A DNA stretch of 64,000 nt from assembly GCA_900618425.1 (NCBI GenBank), contig UZAN01039706.1, positions 39,378-103,377 of the forward strand, in the 5' to 3' direction. The DNA is from Echinostoma caproni (taxonomy: Eukaryota > Platyhelminthes > Trematoda > Plagiorchiida > Echinostomatidae). Positions 38,766 to 50,100 of the stretch are shown here, piece by piece (positions within the stretch are counted from its first letter, which is position 1; each line of letters opens with the position of its first letter). The notes under the pieces are model-generated. The model was not told the origin of the DNA, made no database searches, and was given only the letters and a program-made list of their open reading frames with translations. The position numbers and the translations under genes are program-made.

Positions 38766-38929
38766 GCAATCAGCGATTTTCCTTTCATTCTCTCAAAACA
38801 GTCTAATTGCTTTAGGTGAGTAGCTCATTTTGATTAGGGTAACTTTATGCTTTTATCCTTCTCACGATTGCACCTGTGCCCTTAACTTTGCATGCTGTGT
38901 GATGTCGTCGAGGTCTGGCTATCGCTTAA

Positions 38930-39060
38930 ACACTTCCTGTTTGCGGCCGGACTGGGTGAGCGATTGTGTGTTCGGGCATGCGTGAGTTTCTCTGTGTGCT
39001 TGCGCATGCGCGCGTGCGCAAGTGTGGAGCGCCTGATGTCATTCCGCTCCAACAAATCCA
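38930..39060. promoter_or_regulatory. CpG-rich patch with NRF1-type motif
   Basis: In AT-rich intron DNA this patch carries many CpGs. TGCGCATGCGCG (39001-39012) is a full match to the NRF1/Erect-wing consensus, within a near-palindrome of alternating purine and pyrimidine. TGATGTCAT (39033-39041), a CRE/ATF-like site, lies 20 bases on. This suggests an internal promoter or enhancer in intron 1, but no transcript start is visible and the motif could be a chance simple repeat. Confidence 0.35.
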
Positions 39061-39651
39061 CCTAAGCCTTTGTCCTACCTGCTCCCATCCGCGATCTCAA
39101 ATCTTACCCGCTAGCAGTTTCAGTCACGCATAGCTATTCATACGTTGTGGTCAATCGTCTATTGAACCAAAGTGTACCGAAAAGGTGTAAGAGTAACACC
39201 ACAACCGGATCAACCACAAGTGGCTGAGGGTTACGAATGATCGATAATGGTAAATTATTTACCGAATAACAACTTTGAAGATAAGGCCACACCAGTGTTC
39301 AGGAATAGCGAAATAAGGTGTATGAAAAAGTTGTTAGTAAAGGATATTTGTAGCGTTCGCTTGTTCGACAATACTTGCATGTTCACATACTAGAGCAAAT
39401 GAAATAAACAAAGAAAGCACAAGTATGTAAGTCACCATAGTAGAGCTCATTTTCATCGGTTCATTTCTGTCTTCACATGAACAAAAAAAATGAAATAAAC
39501 CATCACTTCTGCTTTTTGAAGTTTAATTTTCTACGTTTGATACCATAATTGTCTAAGCATTCAAGGCATAATGCAGATGTCAATGCCACGAGCCTAACCA
39601 TACTTGTCCTGCTAACCATGGGTCCGCTTTTGCATCAAAAGACATGAGACT

Positions 39652-39661
39652 GGGGGGGGGG
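39652..39661. repeat. Poly-G tract (10 G)
   Basis: Ten Gs in a row within AT-rich DNA; a G-quadruplex or slippage-prone tract. Confidence 0.9.
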
Positions 39662-39889
39662 AGGGCCGTAGCCACTTCGGTGACCTTTAACCTCGTTTGA
39701 CTGCTTTCGATCGGAAAATATTCGTGATCGAGTGAGCACGAGAAAGCATGTTAGCAAACAAGCTCTTTTCAGTGCTGCATCAACTGGTGGTGAGAGGAGA
39801 CACATCTGCCAAGAAAATCAGAGTTGAAAAGGAGAATCTGTAATTGTGACAATTGGTATGTGTCAATAAGGGAGGGTGGTTGTGAAAGG

Positions 39890-41172
39890 GTGCGTTTCAG
39901 GTTCAGTTTGAAAACCACCGATAGCACTGTGTCTCCAACCAGCGGTTACACATACCCCAAGTTCCCTATCCAATGTGCCCACAGGTACATATGGGTTATC
40001 ATACCCTCCTGCTAGTTCTTTGTTTGACCACTCTTCGGTTTTTCCAACCACTACCTGCTTCGGAAAACAGCGTGCGCCATGGCAACTTATTTGGGGACAT
40101 GCGTAACACATGTCCCGACCATTTTCTCCAATGAGCGACTGCGATTACCCAATCTCTGCTTCTAACCTCAGTATTGATCGTCCGGTGGCACCAACAGGTT
40201 CGTGCATTGGTGCGTAGACAGCGGTGTTTAAATAACGACAGTCTAATTTTATTCTATTTTCTTAACGGTTAATTTTCTGCGCATTATAGCAGAAATGGCC
40301 GAACTACTGCAGCACATACTCGACCATTCACAGGCAGCTGAATGTCGCGACAGCTCCACAAATGTCTCAAGTTCGCAAATGCCAAACGAGCCTTCCGTAT
40401 GCGCCCCGACAGTTCATCCATGGTGCGTCCACCAGGTGAGATGTAGCTTCCCAAATAAGAAAAACTGATCCACTTGCTCTATTAATTCTCCAGTGAGAAA
40501 TAGTCTGGGTGCTGAACCGTACCAATCTTGTAACAACGTTCTACACTTCGAAGATGCAAAGTGCATACAGAACATGTTCACGCCAGCAATCGAACAATCC
40601 ATAAAAGCTTACAATCTACCTGGATCTTCAGTTAGCAGCATAAAAGTGTCTCCATACTCCAGATCAGATAGTCTGCCCTCTGGGAGCAAATCGATGCCAG
40701 TATCCTCGCACAAGCAAAGACCTGTTCCTATAATCAAATATATAACAACAACTTCCGTAATGAAATTGGGTGGCAATATACCGCAAGCTCAAACTCGTTT
40801 TCGGCATTAGTGTAAAGTAATCGTCATATTGAAATAAACTTCTCGGGTATACCATTTACAGCGAAGCAGCACCAGAGTTTAGAGCAGTCAACTGATTCGA
40901 AAGCCGCTTTCATATCGAAGAAGGCAGAGATGGTCGATCTGCGAAAATAATATCGGTGCTCCAGAATTTGGCGAAGAGTGAAGATATGTTCAACGCAACC
41001 TATATCAGATTGGAACCAGCCTAATTCTCACACAACCACTCTTTACTTGAGGCAGACAATTGGCGGAGTATGATACCAGCGAGAAGTTCAGAAGCAATGT
41101 TGATTAAACACATTCCATTGTGGTTTTCACAAGAGGACCTGTTACCGTACTTGTAAATCGGTATGACCACCG

Positions 41173-41212
<40 letters not shown>

Positions 41213-41600
41213 AGCCCCGGAGTTTCGTTAACTCTGAAACCAAGTCGGAGCCCCATCCTTAAACGCCGATCAAAACAGGCCATCCGGACCAGAGGCCTTA
41301 AATCTTTTGAGACAACTTATTTCCCGGGAAACCTCTATTTCGGATGGAGGACTAGCATCAACTTGGAGAATTTTCCTCTGCGAGATGGAGGATGATAGAT
41401 TAGATGTTGATAGGGGCCAATTGAACTGAACCTCGAAATTTTCAGCTCACCGACCTAGACGGCTTTGCTGATGGTCACTTAGTCTATCATCGGATTCCTT
41501 AATTACTTCACTTACGCCTGTTTCCTTGGGGCCCATATTCATAAGTAGACGAAAAAGACTGTGACTATTAGCATGAAGCGAATGAATGAAACTCTGTGAA
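39890..41600 (-). mobile_element. RTE-like retrotransposon, longest copy (RT to C-terminus)
   Basis: Minus-strand remnant of about 1.7 kb, the longest RTE-like copy. From right to left the blocks are SHSLFRLL, RLGRWAENFEVQFNWP (one stop), SPPSEIEVSREISCLKRFKA, SGPDGLF, ESVVIPIYKYGNRSSCENHN, ASELLAGIILRQL, EHIFTLRQILEHR, FFDMKAAFESVDC, then ASSKCRTLLQDWYGSAPRL, then RTMDELSGRIRKARLAFANL, and the C-terminal HVLRMSPNKLPW with FSEAGSGWKN. The YADD position reads EYGDTF, so the catalytic site is lost. Many frameshifts. A (TG)n tract lies inside the ORF. No endonuclease domain is seen. Confidence 0.85.
41176..41210. repeat. (AC)n microsatellite inside RTE-like ORF
   Basis: About 17 uninterrupted CA units. 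On the element's strand it reads as alternating Cys and Val codons just before ESVVIPIYKYG, replacing the usual residues there. Confidence 0.95.
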
Positions 41601-43087
41601 CCGAGGATAGGTCACCAGATTATAAGTGGATGACCGTGGTAAGCCTAGTGATCGAACAAACTGTTTCTAGGCTCATAACGAAATTTGATCGTGTGGGGTC
41701 GGGTGGCGATTACAAAATTCGGGCCTGACCTATTTGGATAAACTTCTGTTGACCGGGCTTATACGACGGAAAGCCTCAAGTACTTTGACTGTGTAATTAC
41801 ACTTTACAGATAGGGGCGTCCCTTCAATATATATTAATTCTATTATAAATTTTGCTGTATTTAGCCAGCAGATGAAACACCGAAAACGAGCTTGTTTGCA
41901 AACTTGCTCTCACGCCTGCACTCCATTCATCTATCTCTTCATTCATGAGGATCGGTGTTTAGTCTCACACTGTTCGGTCAATATTTCTGGTTAGTCACCG
42001 GCGGAGGAGTTTGTATATCAAAGTTGACTCGGTGTAAGCCGGAGGATGTTTCGTTGATCGGAGGGTCAGTTATTTCCTAACTTTCATTTAGCGGTATTTT
42101 GGGTTTGTTTATTGTGTAATTCGAAGTGCGGTAAAATACATTTTTAACAACATTATCTTTGGAAGTTCGTTTAATAAAAACCACACTTTGGTGATGGGCA
42201 CAGGTCTCTCCGTTCTTGTTCTCGATCGTTAAATGTGTATCCGGTAAAGCCATCAAAAATCCTTGCTAAGCGCCAGCTCACTTGTGAGCTCAGCAGCAGT
42301 TCCGATTTTACGTGCTAAGTAAAAAATACCTTGTATTGTCGGGTGTAAATTGATGAAATTTTAAAAAATTACCGTATCCATTTGGGTTTGAAGCAGACAA
42401 ACCGACTGATTTTCGTGATTGCATTTCAGCCTTGTTTTACATCCCCAACTCAATTCCACTACTCTTTTCGTCCATAATGGTTAATTAACTATAGGACCTA
42501 ATCACTTTGATCCTACTGAGTAAATAAAACCCCCTATGCTTTTGAATAATTAATGGCTTAGATTACTCGAACAGAGTGCTAAAGGAGAGGCCCACGCCAC
42601 TTATATCATTGCCTGCGGGTGTTTTGGACTAGTCATGAAATAGCAGAAATTATTGTCCTTGAAATTTGAAGCAAATGCTTTCCACTGGTTATGCAATGGT
42701 CAGCCAATTCTACTAGATGGAAGACGTTTCCCGCATTAAAGATATGTAGCTTTTTGGTGAATGGTTTCATCATATCCACGAACCACACAAAAATCACCCT
42801 TAGGCAGCGCCAGGTTTGTGCACTCTGGATTTCAGCGTAGTAATCTAGTATACGAGTTGTCCGGCTTCATATAATCTACTGTCTATTAGTTCGCTTATGA
42901 TCACCTCTGTATTCCGTTCTTTAAAGAAAACATCGTCTTCTTTGCTGTGTTTAACGACTGCTCATCATCAATCACCTGATACAAAAACTGTTCTATCTCT
43001 ATAATTCACCAACTGAGGTAACTTTGATCACAAGTCACTCAATGCTTATACTCATGCTTACTGAAGTAGTTTGAAAGTGTCTTCTGA
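41601..43087. other. Intron 1 DNA with no recognised gene
   Basis: Between the long RTE-like copy and the open frame at 43.1 kb. A small hairpin-like GAGCTCA/TGAGCTC arrangement occurs near 42285. No RTE blocks were found right of 41600, so the copy ends there. Confidence 0.4.
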
Positions 43088-43975
43088 CAAGATCATTGGA
43101 AAGGCGATGTTCATGGCACCGCCATTAAGTTCACTGCAATTGGCATAAAAAATGTGTCTCACTCACGACTGCCACATGAGTGCCGAAGCCTAGCTTATCC
43201 AAACTTCAAACAGCATATCCCCACCGCAAAGGCGCTTCCATTGCGCGATTTAACCGGAATCTTTTCCAGTCGAGATATAACCAAATTTCTGGTCCGGGTG
43301 TCAATGATGACTACTAATTCCATCCAAGGCACGAGTACTGCAAACAATGTAACTCACTGGAACTTACGAGGGAAAAAGCACGAGCCACTGGCCGGTTATT
43401 CAAATTGGGGGCAAACTATTCAACGCGCTCTCATACAAAGCATTCTTTTTAAGGTTCATACAGCCACATGTGTAATCTCTTGTTTAGTTTGCAACCTACC
43501 AGCATCCCCATTATTGCAGTTATTCAGTCATTTGCTGAATCTCGGCACTACATTAGGTGGGCACACAAGGGAGTTTTTCCAATGTGTCACCAGTGGCTCT
43601 GAATTGTCCACATCTCAAAAGCTAACCATCTTGGATTTATTTCTTTTTCCGATGGCTTGATTCGAATGAACCGATAGTCTATCATTTTCCGCCACGTTTC
43701 TTTGATCTACTGCGTCGGACCAAGTGAAATCTGATGAACAAGGTACTCGTCTTGTTCCACGGGAAATTTTGCATTGTTGTATCTGGCCAACTAAAACTTG
43801 GCCACGGCTTCTGCTGATCAATGCTTTTGACGAAATATATAATTCTCACTACTTGCAACTCGGTAAATTGGGTTGTGCTACTAGCGTATATGTTGAACTC
43901 ATGAACAGCTTTCGTTTAGCCGGAAAGAACCGTTTAGCTTATGGTGATCGAGTGCACATCCATCGATTCAAATAG
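43088..43975 (+). pseudogene. Unassigned long open frame, possibly nested gene or decayed gene
   Basis: One plus-strand frame is open from 43088 to 43660 (about 190 codons), meets three stops between 43658 and 43710, and is open again in the same frame to the stop at 43975. The second part reads NAFDEIYNSHYLQLGKLG, then SVYVELMNSFRLAGKNRLAY, and looks like a real protein. In DNA this AT-rich a 190-codon frame is unlikely by chance. No ATG begins the frame at its left end; the first internal Met is in the VSMMTTNSIQ stretch. A possible acceptor (CTTTTCCAG) ends at 43269. I cannot assign a family. It lies antisense in intron 1 and ends 27 bases from an RTE-like copy, so it could be a nested gene, a processed pseudogene or part of an unknown element. 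Confidence 0.4.
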
Positions 43976-43999
43976 GAACACATTGCGAGTATTTCACCC

Positions 44000-45237
44000 T
44001 GTTATTCTATGCTCATGAGCATGCTTAACGAAGCAACAAAACTTGCTAATCTGTCAAGTGCTCCTTGTGCACTCTCCATAAATTCAAACAGGCAAATGAT
44101 GTTGTCGGCGTACTTTAATTTGTGAGGCTTTTCTCCAGCAGCCCATTCAATGTCTACATTTAGGAAACCTTTTAGTGTTTTCTCCAGTATTTCTTCTATG
44201 GCGAAATTAAACACTAATGGTGAAAGACGGCACCCTTGAAGAAAAGCGTTGTTAGTTCCGAACAATGTACTCAGCTCACCGTAGAACCAGATGTATGTGA
44301 CTGAACTGTAGTCAGTGTGTTCAAATTCTCCTGCGGCATTCCTTTGCGAAGGAGCCAAACCATAAGTGATTCGCAGCCACCTGAGTCTAAGGCTTCTTTT
44401 AGGTTAAGTAACTCGACAACCGTTGGTTGACGGTGTGCATGGCATAGCTCGAGGACTTGCAGCATAGAGACGATGTGATGGACAGAACCGCGAATTGATT
44501 GGAATCCTGCCGGTTGTTATCATTCTCCCTAAATGGTGTCAGACGACGAAGTATGACGGAGGCTAATAACTTGGTGACGATGGAAATCAAAATTATTCCA
44601 CGGTAGTTTGCGCATTAGTTGCAAGTTCCGTTTTTTAAAAATGGGAACGCTTATTTATTCTCTCCAAGATAAAGGAATACGCTCGTGTCTCCAGATGATA
44701 CGTATTAAATCACTGATGGAATCTACCAGGTCATCGCCCCCATATTGAAAAGAGGAGAAGGAAGCCCATCCCGTCCTGCTGCTATTCTATTTTTCTGGGC
44801 TTGGATGCAAGATCGTAATTCTGCTTTGGTAGGAGGTTCCCAAAACACTGCCCACGCAGCCTCTTCTACAACAGAAAATATAGTCTGGTTAGAGGCTGGA
44901 CAGCTGAACTGTCCATTGAAGGACTCCGTCCACGGGTCAATCCGTTGTTTCCTGTTGTGAATAGGTTGTACAGATTGTTTCACTATCTGTAGTTCGCCGA
45001 CCTCCCGTACTGTGTATTAACTGGAACAGTCTTTGACTATTCCCTGATGCAGTTGCTACTTCCATTTCACTAGTTATCGTTACCCACTAGTTCTCATGGT
45101 CTTTTCGAGGCTCTTCTTGAGCTGACGGTGAAGACGCCACTTAAACCTGCTTTCGGGTAATCTGATCCCATTGTTCATCTACACTATCACGCTGCACCGC
45201 ATTTAGCTGTTGCTCCAGTTCTGATTCAAAACAGTCA
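44000..45237 (-). mobile_element. RTE-like retrotransposon, second subfamily, RT region
   Basis: Minus-strand remnant that runs into the N gap at its N-terminal side. From right to left the blocks are FESELEQQLNAVQRD, ATASGNSQRLFQLIHSTGG, a linker reading RIDPWTESFNGQFSCPAS, EPPTKAELRSCIQAQKN, AAGRDGLPSPLF, NYRGIILISIVTKLLASVI, LRRLTPFREN, then YGELSTLFGTNNAFLQGCRL, SPLVFNFAIEEILEKTLKG, and KLKYADNIICLF. The catalytic YADD is YADN (44112-44101). Block wording differs from the copy at 39.9-41.6 kb, so it is a separate subfamily. Several frameshifts. The endonuclease part may lie in the gap. Confidence 0.82.
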
Positions 45238-45634
45238 NNNNNNNNNNNNNNNNNNNNNNNNNNNNNNNNNNNNNNNNNNNNNNNNNNNNNNNNNNNNNNN
45301 NNNNNNNNNNNNNNNNNNNNNNNNNNNNNNNNNNNNNNNNNNNNNNNNNNNNNNNNNNNNNNNNNNNNNNNNNNNNNNNNNNNNNNNNNNNNNNNNNNNN
45401 NNNNNNNNNNNNNNNNNNNNNNNNNNNNNNNNNNNNNNNNNNNNNNNNNNNNNNNNNNNNNNNNNNNNNNNNNNNNNNNNNNNNNNNNNNNNNNNNNNNN
45501 NNNNNNNNNNNNNNNNNNNNNNNNNNNNNNNNNNNNNNNNNNNNNNNNNNNNNNNNNNNNNNNNNNNNNNNNNNNNNNNNNNNNNNNNNNNNNNNNNNNN
45601 NNNNNNNNNNNNNNNNNNNNNNNNNNNNNNNNNN
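45238..45634. other. Assembly gap (397 N)
   Basis: Run of N inside or at the edge of the second RTE-like copy, ending at an 11-C homopolymer (45637-45647). The unresolved repeat probably caused the gap. Confidence 0.99.
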
Positions 45635-45647
45635 ATCCCCCCCCCCC

Positions 45648-46870
45648 AGCGAAGAAACACGCCTATTGGTTGTAGGTTGATCATCATCTTTTCAATGTGA
45701 TCAGGGTCAAACTTGCATCTCGATTTACGACTGTGTTGGCCATCTAGGTGGTTCTCGCAAAGGTAAAATTGTCAGTCCCGACTGTATACGCTCTCGAGGG
45801 AAGGAAGCAGTTAAGCACTTTGCCAACAATACTTGTATAACTTATCTAAAATGACGCATCGATTTCAATTTTCGCTGTTCCTTTTGCTTATTATTGTGTT
45901 TTATCGTGCCTTTTGAGGTATTGAATTTTTGAAAGAAAAAGAAAAGGCTGTCAACCTACAAGCTGCAGTTGTGTTTCTATCCTCAAAAGAAGGGATAGAT
46001 TTATTCAAAGACCAATTTAAGTTGTCCAACACTTTCTCACCTTGATTCCAACAATTACCGCAGAACTGCTGAAGTACTTCTAAAAGCAAACACCAGCACG
46101 TGCCTAATAGAGAAAACGTTTACAATCAGTAGTTTTCGCTTTTGATTGAAGAAAACCTGTGATGTACCCTTCGCATAAGGTANTCATTAGTCAGAAAGGG
46201 TAGAGAAAACAACAGGTTTAATAATTGTGACTGCTCAAAACAATCCGGGAATTTGTCTATCTGCATACATAGAGTTTTGTAATGCTTGATTACAAAGGTC
46301 ATCTCACTTTGCTTGGCAAAACAATAATTCAACACCCATCCTGCAATGCATGACATTTTTATGTTTCAAATCTCTCCCCTAAATTCCAGTTATTTTGTAA
46401 TTCTTATTTATGACAGTCGTTTGATTGGCTGCTCCCCTCTTAATGCGAATTATTCTCATTGTGATAAAAATTCAGCAAAGGGAAGGAAAAAGAAAACAAA
46501 ACGAGGAAGATGAAAGTTATTCGTGGGACTCGAACTCATGACATTAGCTACTCGACCGCTGTACTCTGCCTTCAGTTACTCATAGATAAACCTTGAATGT
46601 TACGGCAATACCACATGTTATTACTTTAATAGAATCGTTTTTCACATTACCTACCATTCATCAGCTCAAAAAAGCTCTTCAACTATTCCCTCCTGGTAAA
46701 GTATGAAAATGTGCTTTTAAGCCTGGATCCTGCCCAAGATGTTCATCAGGGAAACCGCACAGAAAAAACAAACAAACAGTCAAATCAGGTTTATAGTATG
46801 TGCAAAAAGGGAATTGAAGCGTTGGGAGGTGAATGTTCTAACTCTGGTTGCATAATTGGTGATATCTCCT
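45648..46870. other. Intron 1 DNA with no recognised gene
   Basis: AT-rich, with only a tRNA-derived B box near 46.53 kb. The minus-strand frame at 46126-46356 contains an ambiguous base and is not convincing. Confidence 0.4.
46515..46575 (-). repeat. tRNA-derived B box
   Basis: The minus strand shows GTTCGAGTCCC (46535-46525), a clean B-box/T-loop sequence, preceded by a GCGGTCGAGTAGC stretch that resembles a D arm. No full cloverleaf; tRNA pseudogene or SINE head. Confidence 0.45.
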
Positions 46871-46879
46871 TGCGGAGTG

Positions 46880-47300
46880 TTTATATTCCACCGAACTGTT
46901 GCATGTAGGCACTCTGGAACAACTAGAGAGAGATAAAGGGATTTTACGAACTGTTTCTACGCATATAGTGGGGATTTGCTTATTCTAGGTATTATCGCCT
47001 CTGTTGTACGTAGCAGTCGGGCTTCGCCACACTTAGACGGAAGCTCCTTTATTTAATAACTTGGCCGAACGATTTCCGCATATTCAATGTGTGATTTGTC
47101 TCGGTAAAATGTATGGCAGCCGCACTGGCACTTACTCCTATTAGTCCCCGATTGAGTCAAGCCGGGTGATGTTCTCTTTTTCGATCAACCACTTGTCTGG
47201 TGGTGTGACCCAAATATATTGCGCTGCAAGAGCAAGCAAACTGGCAGACACAAAATGGAGTCGTATTCATCGGTAGTCTGTCCAGCATCTTCCATCCATC
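46880..47300 (-). mobile_element. Penelope-like element remnant, GIY-YIG domain and C-terminus
   Basis: Minus-strand blocks: CVCQFACSCSAIYLGHTTRQ (near 47250-47195), which has the GIY-YIG pattern YLGHTTRQ, then DRKREHHPA, then FTETNHTLN, then ARLLRTTEAI and KQFVKSLYLSLVVP. This order is that of the endonuclease and tail of Penelope-like elements. Stops and frameshifts are present. Its tail wording differs from the copy at 3.8-4.8 kb, so at least two Penelope-like subfamilies exist here. It is in sense orientation to the kinase gene. Confidence 0.72.
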
Positions 47301-48935
47301 TCCCAATCTCTCAAATCCCATTTTTAACATAATGAAAAACTGAATTGTCTCTCTCCTTGTGTTGTTTCCATGAGTTGTATAATGTACTTTAATTGGTCAG
47401 TAGAAAGAGCACCGAAAGCAAACTTGTTCGAATGAATCGATCGTAATTATTTCCCATTCGAATATGTAAATGCCAGTGAAATAACTGTTAGTGACCCATT
47501 GCGCGGATTTCAAAATAAATTAATAGTTGATTGAATTTAATAAGGATTTGATGAAACTGATAAAACTGAACTGACCTGTTCTTATCTAAGTCAAATGCCA
47601 ATCTTATTTTAGGTACAGTAGATTTTTCTGTTTTAGAAGCGGTACAGTGGCGGATCACAGCCTTTTTCTACAACCTGAGTCAAATGGATCAACGAGACAG
47701 TCCAGTTTTTTCAGCGTGGTTGTTTTTCGTTTCTCAGCCGTATTGTGCCGTTTTTTGTTCACCGCTGTGCAAACCACTGTCTGGGCTATCTAAGGAATTA
47801 TCTGATTGATTAATTGGTTGACTAGATGGGAAAAGATACACTATGCAGATTGTGGAAACGTATTTGTAATTCAGCATTTCTTGTTGCCCAGAGTATTGAG
47901 AAAATGGAGCACAGGTTTGCGGGCCGCAAAGTTATGACATCGGAAACTACATTAGAGGGGGGAGGGATATTTCTGATGATACACATTAAATTTACTGTCT
48001 AGCTCATAGTATCTGATCACGTTGACCGTATATTTCACATTAATACTTTGCGCTCCATTCACACCAATCATTTGCCTTGTTTCATTCTTTTTTGAGCGGT
48101 TCAAAAACGTTTATGAATTCCATTTGGGAAAGTATTGATTGTGTATGGGCAGCCCTTAATTGTGTCTAATTTGGGCCACTTATAAAAACATGCCACGCCA
48201 AAATAGCCGAATGCAGCCGTGAACAGCTTGCATGGTCGATAAAATGTGGACAAAACAGTCCCACTCTTGTTCGTGAGATTGTGAATGATCCATCAGCAAC
48301 AGCAGCGAGGATTGTTTTAGTGCGTTCTCATATCTGTGAGTGGTGCATGAAATCGGAATGATGGGATTCTCGTGGACTGGTTACCAAAATGCTCCGGATA
48401 ATATTTACCGCTGACGGTATTCTTCATAAAAATATACTGTATTGATTTGTTTCGCTGCACCGGTTGATTCGCTTCCGAAATGCATTTTAAAGTTTTCCGG
48501 GCGGATGTGCACGCGGGTCATGAGGCGCGGCTTATGGTGTGCAGCGTGTGAGCAACAATAGCATGGGTGCTGCCAAGATGTTGCTTAAATAAGCCACACA
48601 CACATACACGTAGGACAAGCAAACACGGAGTTCTTATTGCCATGACTATAAGGTTTTCCGGTAACCGTAACTGGTTTAGTTCACGAGCTCAGGTTATTAC
48701 ACTGGAACGAATTATTGAATGAAATGTTTTTCAGTGAAAAATTGTTTCCACACAAGCCGAGATCGGTATAGCAAATCGAAATTCTTCAAACTGGTCTTAC
48801 AGCTGTCCGCTTATTCCAGTTAGTTATATTTATTCAAATTTTTGTTTAGCAGGTTTGAAGTTTAAATGGCGATTGTGAATATTTCAGTATTCTAGGTAGG
48901 TTTCGATCTCATACAAAGATCAACGCTGTCGGTTT
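47301..48935. other. Intron 1 DNA with no recognised gene
   Basis: No coding region recognised. The part from 48480 to 48640 is CpG-richer and contains a short CA run near 48597. Confidence 0.4.
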
Positions 48936-49017
48936 GGCTTCGTAGCTCAGCTGGTAGAGCATGCGCGTACAAAGCGCAGGTGGCGTCCATGCGTGGGTTC
49001 CAATCCCATCGAGGCTA
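48936..49017 (+). tRNA. tRNA-like gene, anticodon ACA, long variable arm (atypical, maybe pseudogene)
   Basis: An 82-base sequence folds as a cloverleaf. The acceptor GGCTTCG pairs with CGAGGCT (two G.U pairs); the D arm is GCTC/GAGC with GG in the loop; the anticodon stem TGCGC/GCGCA has loop GTACAAA; the T stem is GTGGG/CCCAT. U33 is in place and the anticodon reads ACA (48969-48971), which would read UGU (Cys). The variable region is 14 bases and can form TGG/CCA, as in type II tRNAs, which are normally Ser or Leu. The T loop is TTCCAAT and lacks the usual purine at position 57. A TTTT pol III terminator lies at 49024-49027. No intron is seen. These oddities point to a tRNA-derived pseudogene or SINE head rather than a working Cys tRNA. 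Confidence 0.6.
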
Positions 49018-49027
49018 CCGAACTTTT

Positions 49028-50100
49028 CACAATCGTCATAGCTATATTCATTTGACCTAGATTGTGAACTCCTATGTTTTTAATCCTGTTTTTAACTGCT
49101 CGGAAGTGAGATGAAGAAAACCAGAAGAGCAATATTTGAAATTATAATAGAACGAAATTAGAATCTACGTTCGGGGAACGTTCTCCAAGTTTTTAACTAC
49201 ATCTACGTCAGAAGTTCCACTTACTTCCCTTTATGGTGAATTCGTTCATGCCCAGAACAAGTGAAGCAAGAACTGAAACTTTGCGTATTGTCATACAGCC
49301 ATTCTGACCTGGTACGGTTTCTTTAACAATGCGAATCTAACCACCCAAATGAGGATCGTGAACCCAGGGAGTAAGCACACTATGCATCCGATCATCGGGC
49401 AATGCATTAAACTGTTTTTCATTTTATCTATAAGCGATATAGAAAATTTCATCTTTGAAACCCTGTTGCGAGCGTCTTATCTCACTAATCTTATCATCAC
49501 CATGGGTTGGAAACAAACCAAACTGCTTGTTACATTTTGTTCTACCACATGAATGGTACAAATTGGGACAATGTTCAGTATATATTTAGATAGTTTTGTC
49601 TAACATTTCGATGAGAATAGAACAGCAATTTTATTGAGCGTTGAGCGTTTTATATAGAACTATCAGTCTCAGGTACCCAAATGTGATGCAGTGGACGTCA
49701 ACGCCTATAAATCCCACGAGATTTCCTGGTTTCACAAAATAATTTGAAATGATAAACTATTACCTTTGCTTTATTCCTAGAGACCACCGGCTATATTTAC
49801 GCAATTACTATACAATTCTGTTGAACTCGGTGATAAGAAACTCGATTGGATATACCGATTTGTCACAGAAATATCCGTAAGCTCGATACCAGTGAAGAAC
49901 AGTAACAGTGTGTGCACACTCTGCAGTGCAAGGCAGCATGTTGGATTTGAGTGTTACTGCCATTAATTACTAAACTTCCACAACGAAAAAACACTGTCGA
50001 GCTCAAATGCATACAAGTTCACTGGTTTCCGGCAGCTTAAAAGGAATCCTACCGGTACATCTCATATTCTTCTTTTCGCAAAGATAATAATGTGTTAAAC
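49028..50100. other. Intron 1 DNA with no recognised gene
   Basis: Short open frames only; nothing recognised. Confidence 0.4.

Noticed and set aside
41021..41206. Cys-Val repeat peptide as a coding gene
   Set aside because: It is a translated TG microsatellite inside an RTE-like ORF remnant.
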